Source: Iris pallida
Lineage: Eukaryota; Streptophyta; Magnoliopsida; Asparagales; Iridaceae
DNA length: 64,000 nt
Reading direction: 5' to 3'
Assembly: GCA_029216955.1 (NCBI GenBank)
Contig: JANAVB010033216.1
Coordinates: forward strand, 8,611,492-8,675,491
The position numbers and the translations under genes are program-made. Under the pieces are notes generated by a model. The model was given only the letters and a program-made list of their open reading frames with translations, ran no database searches and was not told where the DNA came from. Shown piece after piece: positions 1 to 11,898 of the stretch. How positions within the stretch are numbered: position 1 is the stretch's first letter; each line of letters begins with the position of its first letter.

Positions 1-223
1 TACAAATGCAATACCATAGAACATTACAGAAGAAAAAAAAATTAAGTTAACCCAGTCCTAAATCAAGATTATAATTAAAGTGTAATACCAATTGGAAAGG
101 AGAATAAGTGGTCCATTCTTGCAACCACAACTCCTAATCAAGACTGAAAAAATGTCACAACATATACACTTCTGTTAATGGTCAGATAAGAGCCCAACTA
201 TATTGATAAAAATATATATATAC

Positions 224-1311
224 CTCGTATGTCACTGCCCACTTCCTAGTACGTAAAGCTTTGTGGTAACAGTTCATGTTCCCCACATAGAGGCTTCTCT
301 CACTTGGGACTTTCTTGACTTCTTTCATCACTGAATCAATCTGGACAAATGTGTCATAGTCGCATTTCATTACATACTTGGTAGAAACTATACGAAGCTG
401 CATAACAAAACAAAGGAAAAAGGAAACATTAGGGGAACAAAAGCTAGCTGCTGAAAGTCTTAGTCACAAATTAACAATGCTTCAACATTTAAGCAGTTCT
501 TTCACTAACCCCATATTCGCATATGGCAATTGTCTTCAAGACAACCAGATCATAGCTATCCATATAAGGCACTATACTCTGCCTCTTTCTTCAGTTCTAT
601 ATTCACTTCTTTTCTTCCGTGCTACAAGAGAAAAAAGGCTCCATATTATATAAAAGGCTTGAGCCAAACGCACAATCAGTTTGAAACATACAGTTAAAGT
701 TTCCGAAAGTACCAGAGCAACGAAAAACCGAGCCACCAAACTTGATGAATTCCTTATTGTTGACATGCAAGACTTCCCCACAGCCAAACGCTCGGCAAAA
801 TGGTTGCCAGCTGAAAGAATGACTATAAAAAGCTCAACAGGTCCTTCTGGAAGTGGTGGAGCCTGCCATTGGGCTGACATCTCGAGATTCTTTTGAGGGG
901 CATAACTAGGATGTGATGTGGGTAATGAAGCTGCAAATGGACATGATCTCCAAATCCCCATTCAGTGAAAAGCCAATCATCATCGAGAAAAATCCCTATT
1001 AAGCCATAAAAAACAAAGTTTGGGGACTGCAATTTGTAAACATCAACTAAAAAGACTTTTCTAACTACAAAGGGATTCACAGTGCGATAAGGAAAAGAAG
1101 TCACATGTCTCCCATCAACATTGACATGATAGCCTTCCAAACCAGCACTTAGTGCGAGAATAAAGTGCTTATCTTCTACGAAGGGATATGGCTAGTCAAA
1201 GGAGACCTTTGTTCGACCAATCAAATAATTTAACCACCATGTTGTTTTCGACTCTTCTGACCGGTTATCATCATCGTGCATCCACTTTTCACACTTCACC
1301 AGCCCATCAAA
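224..1311 (-). pseudogene. Hydroxyproline O-galactosyltransferase-like (GT31) gene fragment, degraded
   Basis: Minus-strand exons match the plant GALT2/GALT5 type: a galectin-like lectin domain followed by a GT31 galactosyltransferase domain, Golgi enzymes that add galactose to arabinogalactan-protein hydroxyproline. Supported exons are about 1081-1311 (lectin part, containing [14 protein letters not shown]), 713-996 (SAGNHFAER), 510-621 ([16 protein letters not shown]) and 224-397 (KYVMKCDYDTF, ending at a GTATAT donor). Splice acceptors at 398-400 (TATGCAG) and 622-627 (TTGTAG) are well placed. It is broken. A TAG replaces the expected Trp in the lectin exon near 1193. Exon 713-996 is out of frame at its start. 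A short deletion in exon 510-621 removes the residues before the SYDLV motif. The metal-binding DDD reads DYD. The N-terminus and the region after the DxD exon are absent or outside the window. The family call is firm; the exact paralogue is not. Confidence 0.8.
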
Positions 1312-4300
1312 TACAAAGAAAAAATGTTGATTAAAGAACATGTTTTCGGCTAAATATAAGACAAAACAAGTTCATACCAAAACATGTACTTCCAAATTTT
1401 GTTGGAAATATCTAAATCATAAGAATCAATGAAGACTCAGTAGGCACAATAGAGAGATCTCTTTTACTCCAAACATGGAATTTAATGCTAATCTGGTGAT
1501 TGAGACAAGCCATTTTTACTCGGCTACCAACAATAAGGACTCTCACCAAACGTTCTAAATGCAAACTTCCACTTACCAACTAAAAATTGAAATGCTAGAA
1601 TAAAACAAAGCTATTGTAGAGAAAGATGGGTCCTTACAAACTTTCTATCGGAAGTATTGTGAGCCATCCTTTACAGTCACAGTAGATTGTCATTATTCCA
1701 TACAGGAAATGACTTATTTCTCCAAAAGGAAGATCAGAAGTCAGCAATCATTTGACACCACAATTTCAGTAAAAATGGTTATTTTCGACTTTTTATAGCA
1801 GAAAACACTCCTTCATATAAAACTATCAGTTCTACACTTCTACTAGAATGATCAGGACTTTCAAGCATAAAAATCATCAAAAAGAATATATTATATTCAA
1901 GAGAATGGTTAGCTCAGCAACTTGCTGTTTTGATTGTAAGCCAGCCATTATACACGCATTGGAAATCTGATATGAGTCATATGACTAATTATCAGAACTA
2001 ACAATTATATTAAAGAGCACCTCCCATCTGAGAGAAAGAGAATGCTGAAACCTAACCCAAAGGGTGTGGGAAAACTCTATCCCCATGAAATAAGAAAATA
2101 TCAATAAGCCAAAAGCACACTTGAACGTACCACAACCACTCTTGAACGAAATGGCTAAATGCAAATCTCCATTTTTAGATAAAGAAATTTAGTTTACATA
2201 AGAAAATCAAATAAATTGTACAGCTGATTTAGAGTTTTAAATTGCCTTATCATGTGAATCATTTATTTCCTATAAGTTGATGCCTCCATTTCCAACAAGA
2301 AACTAAAATCTCCTAAATACACTGACAAAATGGTTGTATCCAAGTTCCTACATCTCTCTCCCAGATTTCAAAGTTCTGTTTAAGAAAAAAATTTGCTAAA
2401 TGGGAACAATACCATATAAAGTGAGACACCCATTATACATCATCACCACCCAAACATTATCCCAATAAAATGGTGTCGGATATGTCATAAGAAACCTCAA
2501 AAAAATATTTTACAGTTTTTATGATCTGTTGTGGATACGACAGTCAACCTATTGTATTGGTGCCAAATTCCTAGTCAAGGATAGCTATAAGAATGAGAAG
2601 TAATAAGATAAAACATAGACGGGCACCCACTATAGATTAAAAGCTTAAATCAAGCCATCATATAAAAATGACGATTTCTCTCCCCAAATGCATTCTTACG
2701 CTGAGAAATCAAAATTGCCAAGATTTGTGACTACACTAGGGAATAATGGGTAGATGCAAATTTTACTATTTTTAAAACCTTAAAAAACCTTTTCTTATTG
2801 ATTAGGTATCTAAGACTTAAGAGTCAACTAACATATTCAGAATTATTCTATCAAATTCCACCACTATAATATTAAATAAGTGGGGCAATCCAGACTTCAC
2901 TTTCCCACAGTTTGTCTTTCACATGAAAACTTACTTCTTTTCGAATATAAGTAGCAATTAGTCCACAAAATGGTTTCATGAAGAAAAAAACATTGATTTC
3001 CACTGTGGGGATTTCATCAAAACAAAGGTTTGGTTTGGGGTTGCAGCTGCTTTTCAAAAACTGGCAGCATAATCAACTTTTGACCGCAGGTGGTAGGGTG
3101 TTTTTAAAAGCTGTCTTAAAATTGAACTAACTTTTCAAAAGTTCTTTGGTAAGTTGTTATCAAGTAGCTTTGAATACTTTCCAAGACAAATAAGTAGAAG
3201 CAGCCTCCAATACTCAATTCCAAACCCAACCTATGACCTCAGAAATATCATACTAAAAACTACATTGGGAACCTCCAATTCATACGAACTTGTGAAATTG
3301 TCGAATTTCAAAATTTTCTGCCAAGAAATAGTACTAGGTAATAGAGAAAAGAGGTACGTCCAAATTTCTATTATTTTTGGCGAAATTTCATACTTCCCTT
3401 AAAGATGCATTTTACCAAATGAATTCATCCAAGTGTAACATATAGATTTTGAAATCACTTTATTATACCGAAAACAACATCAAAAGCTCCAATTCCTATC
3501 AAAATTCCACCTTCTTCCAATAATTTAATCTTTCACATGAAAACTTTTTTTTCTAAAAATGGAAGCCAATATCTTCTTCCTCCAAAACTAACACAGCAAA
3601 ATGGGTACTTCTATACTTCACTATTTTCTATATAAAAATAATAATAGGACTCTGAGTAATGAGAAAGGACCTATACTTGGGGGATGTGAATAAGACATGG
3701 CAAAGTACAAACACGGCATCACGGACATAGCACAAATCTTGTGCCCTACTGTATTTTTTTAAGTTCTTTTCCTCTCCTTTTCTCCTCTTCTCTACCTTCC
3801 ATTAATCTCAAAATTGACATGGTATCATATTATCATGGCCTGGTTTCTTTTTAGATCTTAAAACCATCTTAAACTTTATGTCTATTTATATGTGTTTCAC
3901 TTCTATTATGATAATTTATTTAGGTCTTGAAATCGTATTATTAGGTTTTATTTTCTCCGAGTCGCCTAAAATATCCAAACACACTTAGGCATCCTTATTT
4001 TTGAGGAGTGTTGTAAATTTCCTAGTACTATACACTAATACATTAATATAAAAAAGAACTCAAAAGTCTAGCTTTCTCATCAGAAGTAGATATCAATTAT
4101 GCATGTTACAAGTAGCAGTAAAAAATGAAGTCATTCATCCCAATATCAGACTGAATAATTACTGCCATAAATGGGGTCCATTACATGAATTATTTTTCGC
4201 ACACAAGTAAATTACTTAACTAGCTTGAAAGCCATCCCACCTTTTATTATCAACAACCATATTTATTTTGGTTTATGTTATGTCCTAGTAGCTCCTCACA

Positions 4301-5430
4301 TGTGTATACACCACTCCTACCAGCATTTAAATAAGAGTCAAAACAATATCCCATTTCCACTAACAAATTCTCATTTAACATCTTAATGTAATGCCTCCTT
4401 TTAGAAGATGATGATATTATTACTAGAATAATTATAACACCAACCTCCAATGAAAACCGAGAAGATTGTGTCTTTGCTATATTATATATGGATATAGCAT
4501 TGTGGGAAGCAGCATCTAGATATCCACCTAAACAGGGTGGTTGAAATCTTAGTTGGGTAGAACCACCTAGTAAAACCATACAAGAATTAGACATGTAAGG
4601 GGAAAAAAGAACAAAGTACATATCATCAAATATACCATGCCATGTTATTATTAACATTGTAAATTAGGGAAGCAAGCTCAAAGATAAAATACTAAGGGGA
4701 TCAAAGCTCAAAGAAAAACACTATTAATACCTTGAAAACTCTAGCACAACTACCATTAATAATGATCCAATAATGTATTTATCCGTCCTGATCATCATAG
4801 GAGCAAATGAAATCCTCCTTATTTGGGCGAATGTCAAGAGACATTACAAATGTAGAAGCCTTGTAAATGTGTGAAGCAAATAGCAGGCTGCATATTAGAG
4901 TCAGGTACATAAACTTCTTCTTCAGAAGACAATAATTCACAAACAAATACATCCAAATTATGTATTCAGATAAACAAAAGTAACATACATTTCTACTGGA
5001 AAACCAACTACATTTCTCCCCTGGTGTAGCCTTAACTTGGGGAAATCTTTCATCAGTAACCTCACTTGCTCAGCAAGTGTACTCCAATTATATGTTCATA
5101 TGTTGAACATGCATAAACTTAGTAAATCACAAAAGAAGAAAAGAAACATTTATGACAAAAAACAGGAAAATATTGTAATGATAAAAACATATAGTTTCTA
5201 CATTGGACCCTTGTATACCCTTGGTTTTTTTTTTCCATCATAGTCTTTTAAACCTTAAATCAAAATTATTTCCGCTATCATCAATAGATGACATAAATAA
5301 TCAATATCTTTATCAAAATTTGAGTAAAGAAGGAAAATTCAAGACACCCACATCGTCTATCATTGGGAGAAACTAGCTTGTTTGTTGAAACAAAACTGAC
5401 ACTATCTTAATCTTAGTTTTGTTGATAACT
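1312..5430. other. AT-rich non-coding stretch
   Basis: I see no coding segment with family similarity here. The longest open frame (4250-4657, minus, 135 codons) has no recognisable motif and biased composition. The part nearest 1311 could be intron of the GT31 remnant, but no further lectin or N-terminal exon was found. No terminal inverted repeats or LTR ends were recognised. Confidence 0.5.
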
Positions 5431-5439
5431 TTGTTGTGT

Positions 5440-5895
5440 TTCCAGGCATTGGTTGGCCTTTGATGTCCATGTTGTGGTTGCCGGCGTAGTATAATCTAGC
5501 AAATTAATTAAAATTGTGAACCTAAGTGAAATAAATAAGCCTTCAAATTTAGGATTGGAAAGGAACAAAAGTTAGTGTGCATGTGCGCGTGTGTGTGTAC
5601 CTTGTCCATGCATCTGTCGCTGATGATTGCGGTCGAAAAGTAGCTGCCGTGCCCTTCACCTGTGCGCATCTGACCATTGATCCGAAAATCACATATTTAG
5701 TATCAGAATGGACCAAACTAAAAGTTTGATCGATTCCAAAAGCAATAAGGACTCGCCACTTCAGACATGTATGCCTTGTCCGGGTCGTTGACAATGGGGG
5801 AGAGAGTCCCATCGTAGTCTAGGAACATAGAAATCAGCTTCCCTAAGCACGAATAATCTCATCTAACATCTCAAGCGCAAATGGATGCTTCCTTT
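5440..5895 (-). pseudogene. Trehalose-6-phosphate phosphatase gene fragment, degraded
   Basis: Reading minus, the segment begins near 5895 with [12 protein letters not shown]. It continues in another frame with the HAD motif [13 protein letters not shown], then a YFSTAIISDRCMDK block ending at a GTACAC donor near 5598. After a short intron with a TTGCTAG acceptor (5496-5502), an exon starts at 5495 with LYYAGNHNMDIKG. These are successive landmarks of plant trehalose-6-phosphate phosphatase, which dephosphorylates trehalose 6-phosphate to trehalose using the nucleophilic Asp of DYDGT. A frameshift separates the first two blocks. Stops occur between the DYDGT block and the STAIIS block. The exon after MDIKG diverges at once. 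Most of the protein is missing, so this is a relic. The family call rests on three collinear motifs. Confidence 0.8.
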
Positions 5896-5938
5896 GTATA
5901 ATAGAAAACCCATCAATATGTAGCCCCTAATCGAAAAA

Positions 5939-5942
<4 letters not shown>

Positions 5943-6004
<62 letters not shown>
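5943..6004. repeat. (AT)n microsatellite at the 3' end of LINE-1
   Basis: About 31 uninterrupted AT units abut the 3' terminus of LINE-1. On the minus strand the element ends CCCTTATTCCAA and runs straight into the AT tract. LINE-2 has the same arrangement. Confidence 0.9.
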
Positions 6005-6007
<3 letters not shown>

Positions 6008-6092
6008 GAATAAGGGTAAATTTATTCCTCGCACTAGGCGGTTAAGGTAATACAATACAACATCTCACTACTGCACATGTCCCCCAGAGAAC

Positions 6093-9000
6093 TCAGGGGG
6101 ACATAACTGATACATCGAATTCCACGTTATGCAGAATTCCTCTAGCGGGTGTAACCAGGCTCTCAAAGATACGCCTGTTCCGTTCACGCCAGATGTGCCA
6201 AACGGAAGCAGCAAGTCGCACCCAGGCTCGCCTCGTCCACCCCGTCTCTCCACCTCTGTGACCTCGGATCCAGCTGATGATGCTCCGAATGTCCCGAGTC
6301 ATGCCAGCTCCCCTCCCCAACTGCCCACACTGCACAGCCCAAATATACCAAGAGAATGAGCACTCGAAGAATAAATGGCCCATAGACTCAGCCTCTCCCG
6401 CACACAACACACACATCGTGTCCGGGATATGAACCCCACACCTGATGAGTCTGTCACGGGTCAGGAGTCTCCCCAGCAGCAGTCTGTACGCACATAACTG
6501 CATCTTCCGGGCTATACCTTTAGCCCAAATGAAGTCCCGATCCTCCATCAAGGCATGCCGAACCCGAACCAGCTCGAAGCAGCTCCTGAAACTGAACGTA
6601 CTCGCTCCACCTGGATAAGAAGTCCCTGTCCATATCCACATATCCCGAGGCTGGCTGGAGTCGATATCAATGCGGCGGATCGCCTCACCCAGCTGAGCCG
6701 TGAATGGGTAAGCCTCTGGCACCCAAACTCCATCTCTGATGATCCGGCTGCACCTGAGGCCCCTCGTAGCCTCTCTAGAAAACTGTGAACCCAGGATATC
6801 CAGTAACGACCGACCCGCGACCCAGGGGTCCTGCCACAAGTCCGTCGAAGCCCCATCCCTCATGGACCGGCAGATAACAGACTGAAGCTTAGGTCTACAC
6901 TTAAGAATAGTCTTAAATGTGACCGAGAAGTTGTTGTCATGCCTGCACGTCCAGAAGCTCCTCCCCTTAAGGTACCTGCTAGCCATCCACTCCGCCCATA
7001 AGGAGCCACCCTGGACGAACCTCCACGCCATCTTAATACCTGCAGCCTCCCTGATAGCCCGTAAAGGTCGGAGACCTACTCCTCCCTCCTCCATCGGCCG
7101 GCATAGCTGGTCCCAAGAAATAGCATGCATCCCCCCCCTCCAGAGGAAATCCGCACATAGCATCTCCACCTTCCTGATAGTGGCCGTCGGAATCTGAATA
7201 GACTGGGACCAGAACATAGTAATCCCCGAGATGACCGACCTAATCAGCTCAATCCGCCCGCCAAAAGAGAGTCCAGCTGCTTGCCAGCCCTCAACTCTCT
7301 TTTGTGTGAACTCCACCAAACTGTGGCAATCATGCTCCCTAGCATAGTTCACCGACAGCGGGACCCCCAGATATTTCACAGGGAGCTCCCCTATCTCCAC
7401 ACCCAGCGCAAACGCCCTTTCCTCCTTCAGGGAGCACCTGGAGCTGAAGTAGACCCGACTCTTCTCTCTATTCAGCTGCAGTCCAGAGAGCCGCCCGAAC
7501 TCCTCCATGACCTCAGAAAGCGCCCTCATTCCCTGCATCGACGGACGGAGAAGAACCAGGAGATCATCAGCATAGATCAAGTGTGAAACCACCGGTTGCA
7601 CAAGCTTGAATAGCGGGGAAATCTTCTTTTCAAGCACCGCCACATCCAACAAACAAGTGAAATACTCCATCACCAGAGTGAACAGGTACGGAGACAGAGG
7701 GTCCCCTTGTCTGAGCCCCCTGGTGCTGCCGAAGAACCCATAGGGTGTACCATGAATAAGGACTGAGAACGTCGGCGTGCAGATACACTCCTTCACCATA
7801 GCAACCCACCTCATATCAAAGCCCATGGACAGCATGAGCTGGCATAGGAACTCCCTGTTGACCGTGTCGTAGGCTTTCCTAAGATCCAGCTTCACGCAGG
7901 CCTTCATCCCTCCTGGTTTGCAGAACTCCCTAACCATCTCATGGGCAAGCAAACTATGCTCCGCAATCGATCGGCCTTTAATAAAGGCCGCCTGGTTCGG
8001 GAAAACCAGACCCTGCATAATCCCCTCCATCCTCCGACACATAAGATGTGTAATTATCTTGTACAGATAATTACAGCAAGCAATGGGCCGAAAGTCGGCC
8101 AGAGATGTCGCCCCCCTCCTTCTTCGGCACCAGCGTCAGGAAGGTATGATTCAACTCCTTCAGAAGCTTCCCCTCAGTGAAGAACTCCTGCACTACCTCC
8201 AGGACCGGACCCTTCAGAACCTCCCAGTGACGCCGAAAGAAGCCACTAGAGAATCCGTCAGGCCCCGGTGCCTTATTGGGGTCAGCTCGCATCACAATCT
8301 CCTCCACCTCCTCCATACGGACCGGCTCCAGAAGTCGACTATTGCCCTGATGCGTCACCAACCTCTTAGGGACAAGAGGAGAGAATACACAGGGGTAGTC
8401 TGCCTGCTGATATAAGTCGGTGTAGAATCTGACAGCCTCTCTCTGAATCTCAGCGGGGTCTCCAATAAGTCTGCCCTCTCCGTCCAACAGCCTAGGAATG
8501 CCATTCCGGTGTTGGCGGGACCGGATAACATCATAAAAGAACTTCGTGCAACGATCTCCATCCTTGAGCCAGGAACATTTCGCCCTCTGAGCCGCAGCGA
8601 TCTCCTCCTGAAGCCTAAGAGTGTTGACCTCTGCCACAAGGACTTTCTCCCTAGCCGCCAGCTCCCCGCTCAGAATATCCGACGCCAGCCTCCCCTGGAC
8701 CTCCCGAAGTTCGGCCTCCTTGTCCGCAAGGGAAGACCGCGGCATCTGCTTCACCCAGGCACGAAAACCTCTCTTCACCTGCTTCAACTTATGAACCATC
8801 CTGAACTGAGCAGTGCCCGCCCGAGTATTTTGCAGCCCTCTAGTAACCACCTCATCATAACCCGCAGAAAGAAACCACCCATTGTTGTACCGGAAAGGCC
8901 TAGCCTTCCACGTGGGCCTCTCAACTAAACCAACTCGAATAGGCGAGTGATCGCTCGTCCCAGCATCCAGACCTTCCGCCACACTATTCGGAAAGAGACG

Positions 9001-9630
9001 GAACCACTCGCTATTTCCCAGAGCCCTGTCCAGCTGGCACGCAATCCTGTTCTGGCTCTGGACCGCCTTGTTGTGCCAGGTCCAAGAATGTCCTGCTCTC
9101 TCCAGACCCCTCAACCCCGTCTGAAGAAGACACCGCTGGAAATCATAAAGAATCGGATCCGGAACCGGTCTGCCTCCCACCTTCTCATGCCTGTGCAACA
9201 AGGCATTGAAGTCTCCCATAAGGAGTAAAGGAAGGTGAAGAAGATCCGCCATCCTGTTCAGACTACTAATATCCGCCCAGAGGGTCTCCCGTCTCCTCCT
9301 GTCGTTGTGCCCGTACACAGCGCCCAGAATGAACGAGAAACCCCCCTTATTAACAAAAGACACGCCAATGAGCTGCTGGGTCGTCAAAATAGTGGACCCC
9401 TCCCAACTGTCCCTATTCCACCTAACCCAGATCCGAGCCATATCACATAGATCGAGGTTATGGGAATGGTCCCAACTGGCAGACGTCCTGCGATTCAGCA
9501 CAACCTCCTCCCGAATCTTGGACTCCAACAACACCGCAATGTCACACTTCTCCCTCCTCAGCACACTAGTGAACTCCCTCCAACGCCCGATAGAGCACCC
9601 GCCTCTAATGTTCCAGGCCAGGACCGACAT
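6093..9630 (-). pseudogene. LINE-1 ORF2: endonuclease / reverse transcriptase, single frameshift
   Basis: From ATG at 9630: an APE-type endonuclease with WNIRG (residues 6-10), Glu36 in LLESKIR, MGDFN (138-142), RIACQLDRAL and TSDHSP (225-230). It nicks target DNA for target-primed reverse transcription. Then comes the RT, with PGPDGFSSGFFRRHW before the break and KLDLRKAYD, RQGDPLSP and YADD (7563-7574) after it. A zf-RVT zinc-binding region (CVLCAGEAESMGHLFFEC) lies near the C-terminus, and the protein ends DVSVMSP. The frame breaks at a run of six C on the plus strand (8111-8116). LINE-2 shows the unbroken codon phase, so one G is in excess. Without it the ORF would be about 1,180 codons, normal for plant L1 ORF2. 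The start ATG overlaps the stop of the ORF1 tail as TAATG. The cause could be a real mutation or a homopolymer sequencing error. Confidence 0.9.
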
Positions 9631-11575
9631 TAAGACTTAATGTTAGTACCCCCTAACCCAACATCAGGCAGAACACCCGAGGGAGGTGCCCCGCCCTTCT
9701 CACTAATATCTCCTCCGGCCGGGGAGCGACCCCCCGAGATGAGTGACCCATCTGTCCCGGTCACCTCCACCTCCAGCGCTCCAGGCTGCTCCACGTCATC
9801 CATGAACTCCCCATCAGGGGGGACAGAGGCCGACCCCCCCATCGAAGAGGGAGCAATGTGCTCCTGGAGCTGACCATACGTCAGGGCCCACACCGGGTTA
9901 TTCCCCGTATCGGTGTTCGAACCCCGTCAACTGTGGAATGTCCTCCAGCGTCGCTGTCGCTTGCCGCTTCCTACTGTAGACCTGGATCTCCTGGGAGGCT
10001 GGCACATTCTGACTCCTCCCTAGAGCACTCAAGCTCCGTGTCACCATCTTCCTCTGTCCATCGAAAGGAACCATCACACCCTGCATCCTCTCCTGTACCG
10101 CCAACCCATCCTCCACCCCCATCACGATATCCTCTACCTGCTCTTCTTCCTCCACTCCATCAACCGAGTCCAGCACTGGCTCCCGTGACACCTCCTCACG
10201 CTGATCCGCCTGCCCTTTTGACTCCCGGCTCCGGGTACACCCATTGGAATCATGACCAAAACACTCACAGCGGGTACACATGGGAGGGACCCACTCATAC
10301 TCCACCGACTGTCTCAGAACTGCTCCTCCCACCTCGAACTCCACCTCCCTTGGGAGCTCCATCCCAGCGGTAATCTCAACGAAAACCCTGGCGTACATAA
10401 GCCGCGAGCGGAACGCAGTCGCCTCGTCCGTCTTAATTGGCTTCCCGATCAGACTAGCAAGGCGCATCAGAAGGGGGACGCTCCAGTATCTCACCGGGAA
10501 CTCAGGGAATCTAATCCAAACCGGAATGGCATTAAGAACCTCCTTCTCACACCGGAGGTCTGGAGTCCACTCCCTCAAGATAATCAGTCTCCCGTCAAAC
10601 GACCAAGGCCCCCCCTGGACGATCCTGATCATATCCTCCTGAAGCCCAAACTTCACTAGATAGAATCCATTTTCTCTGGAGAAGATCTCCATACTCCCCT
10701 TCGGCCTCCATACCCTCTCAGCATATCCCCGTATCTGCCCATAGAAGGGCTTACTCCCCAGCACATATACGACTAACGTATACTGCCAAAATTTAGTGAC
10801 CTCAGCGACCTCCTCCTCCGGAAAGACAGCCCTGTAGCCCCCCTCCACCATCTTGGGCGGCACGTACTCCATGGAAGTCGCAGTCTTCGTCACCACAGGG
10901 GAGCACACATCCCTCCAAGATCGGGGCCGAATATCTGCCTGTGTAGCCCTGGTAGGGTCCCCCACCGCTTCCCCTCCCTGTCTCGGCTTCTCCACCTCAA
11001 CCCCCTTTCCTTTCTCAGCCACCGTTGCCCTAGGTCTCCATGCGTTACCCCCTCTGCCCGTCCCACCCGCAATCCTACGTGGGGCACTACTCCCACCCAT
11101 CGTCCTGACGGCCTGACTCCCAGGGTTTCCAGCCCCCAAGGCTTGAGAATGAAAACCCCCACGTCCGCCACCCCCGTCTCCTGGAGACCGTCGTCCACCC
11201 CTCCTCTCCTCCACCACCCTTTCCCGGGTCAGCCCCGAAAGTGAACAGCACGCCAGTCGAGGACCTCCCGGACACCGTACCCGACCCTCCTGCCGACCCC
11301 GAACCGTGCCCTCCTGCCGACCCCCCCCCCCTCCCCCACCTGGGGGGGACCCATCCCCCGCAGCCGCCGTCCCCCCCCCCCCCCCCCCGCCTGGGGGGGA
11401 ACCTTCCCGCGTGGCGCCTGGCGCTCCCAGCGCTGCCGACCCCCCCCCCCCCCCCGCCTGGGGGGGCACCTTCCCGCGCGGCGCCCGCCGCTCCCAGCGC
11501 TGCCGACCCCCCCCCCCCCCCCCCGCCTGGGGGGGACCCACCCCGAGCACTCCCAGCCCCCTCCGGGTCCCCCAC
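9630..11575 (-). pseudogene. LINE-1 ORF1: gag-like RNA-binding protein (DUF4283 + CCHC), frameshifted
   Basis: ORF1 proteins of plant L1 elements bind the element RNA to form the ribonucleoprotein. The main frame (9898-11550) has a Gly-rich N-terminus, a basic stretch (WRPRATVAEKGKG), a DUF4283 domain (WQYTLVVYVLGSKPFYGQIRGY onward), and a zinc knuckle CTRCECFGHDSNGC of form CX2CX4HX4C. Frame comparison with LINE-2 and LINE-3 suggests two breaks. Near 11100-11200 the N-terminal GWTTVSRR motif is in another frame. Near 9905-9925 the main frame ends at HRYGE, while the LINE-2-like tail (NPVWALTYGQLQEHI) continues in another frame to 9630. That tail ends exactly in TAATG with the ORF2 start. The start codon is uncertain because the N-terminus lies in poly-G repeats; candidates are at 11575 and 11550. 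Confidence 0.8.
11310..11535. repeat. G/C homopolymer tandem array in the LINE-1 5' region
   Basis: Three to four units of roughly 65 bases each contain a long C run (up to about 17), then GCCTGGGGGG, then a GC-rich spacer (CCCGCG..GGCGC..CTCCCAGCGCTGCCGA) on the plus strand. On the element's coding strand these are long G runs encoding PPGGGGGGG repeats. They could form G-quadruplexes in element RNA. LINE-2 has one comparable C run near 40961-40978. Confidence 0.8.
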
Positions 11576-11894
11576 GCAGCCGCCTAGGGTTTGGCTTCCC
11601 CCCTTATGGGTGCTCTTGCCACTTTTCTTCTTCCTCCCCCCCTCGCTAGCGGATCCGGAGGCCGAGGGGGAGGCACGTTCGCGAGATACGCGGATGCCCT
11701 AGCGGCGCTCGAGATCACCTTTTCTCCAGAGCTCCAAGCCATTATTTCTCTAATTATGGAAGACAAAAACATAGTTACCTAAATACCATATAAGCAGTAA
11801 ATATAACATGGAAAATTTCGGACATGACGACACAAATTCAATAATAATCTGGTATCTGTATTTTGGAGTGATTATGGTGTGTCTAATATGTGTC

Positions 11895-11898
<4 letters not shown>

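Larger units (their letters stand above)
6005..11725 (-). mobile_element. LINE-1: nearly full-length plant L1-type non-LTR retrotransposon
   Basis: A minus-strand element with, in order: a G-rich 5' region, ORF1 (gag-like), ORF2 (endonuclease, reverse transcriptase, zinc finger), a 3' UTR of about 90 bases, and an AT dinucleotide tail. The 3' end is fixed by identity with LINE-2 (TTGGAATAAGGGTAAATTT on the plus strand at both). The 5' end is approximate, placed where similarity to the 5' ends of LINE-2 and LINE-3 (GCCCTAGC on the plus strand) fades. No clear target-site duplication was found; the AT-rich flanks make one hard to see. ORF2 has no in-frame stop, only one indel, so this copy is much better preserved than LINE-2 and probably inserted more recently. 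It has no RNase H domain. Confidence 0.9.

Noticed and set aside
4250..4657. 135-codon minus-strand ORF
   Set aside because: Low-complexity and hydrophobic patches, no motif, AT-rich context and no homologous segment in the window.
7281..10642. Several plus-strand ORFs of 90-170 codons
   Set aside because: All lie antisense to LINE-1 ORF1/ORF2 and have no family motif.
11241..11702. Pro-rich plus-strand open frames (up to 153 codons)
   Set aside because: They are antisense shadows of the LINE-1 poly-G region. Homopolymer C keeps all frames open.
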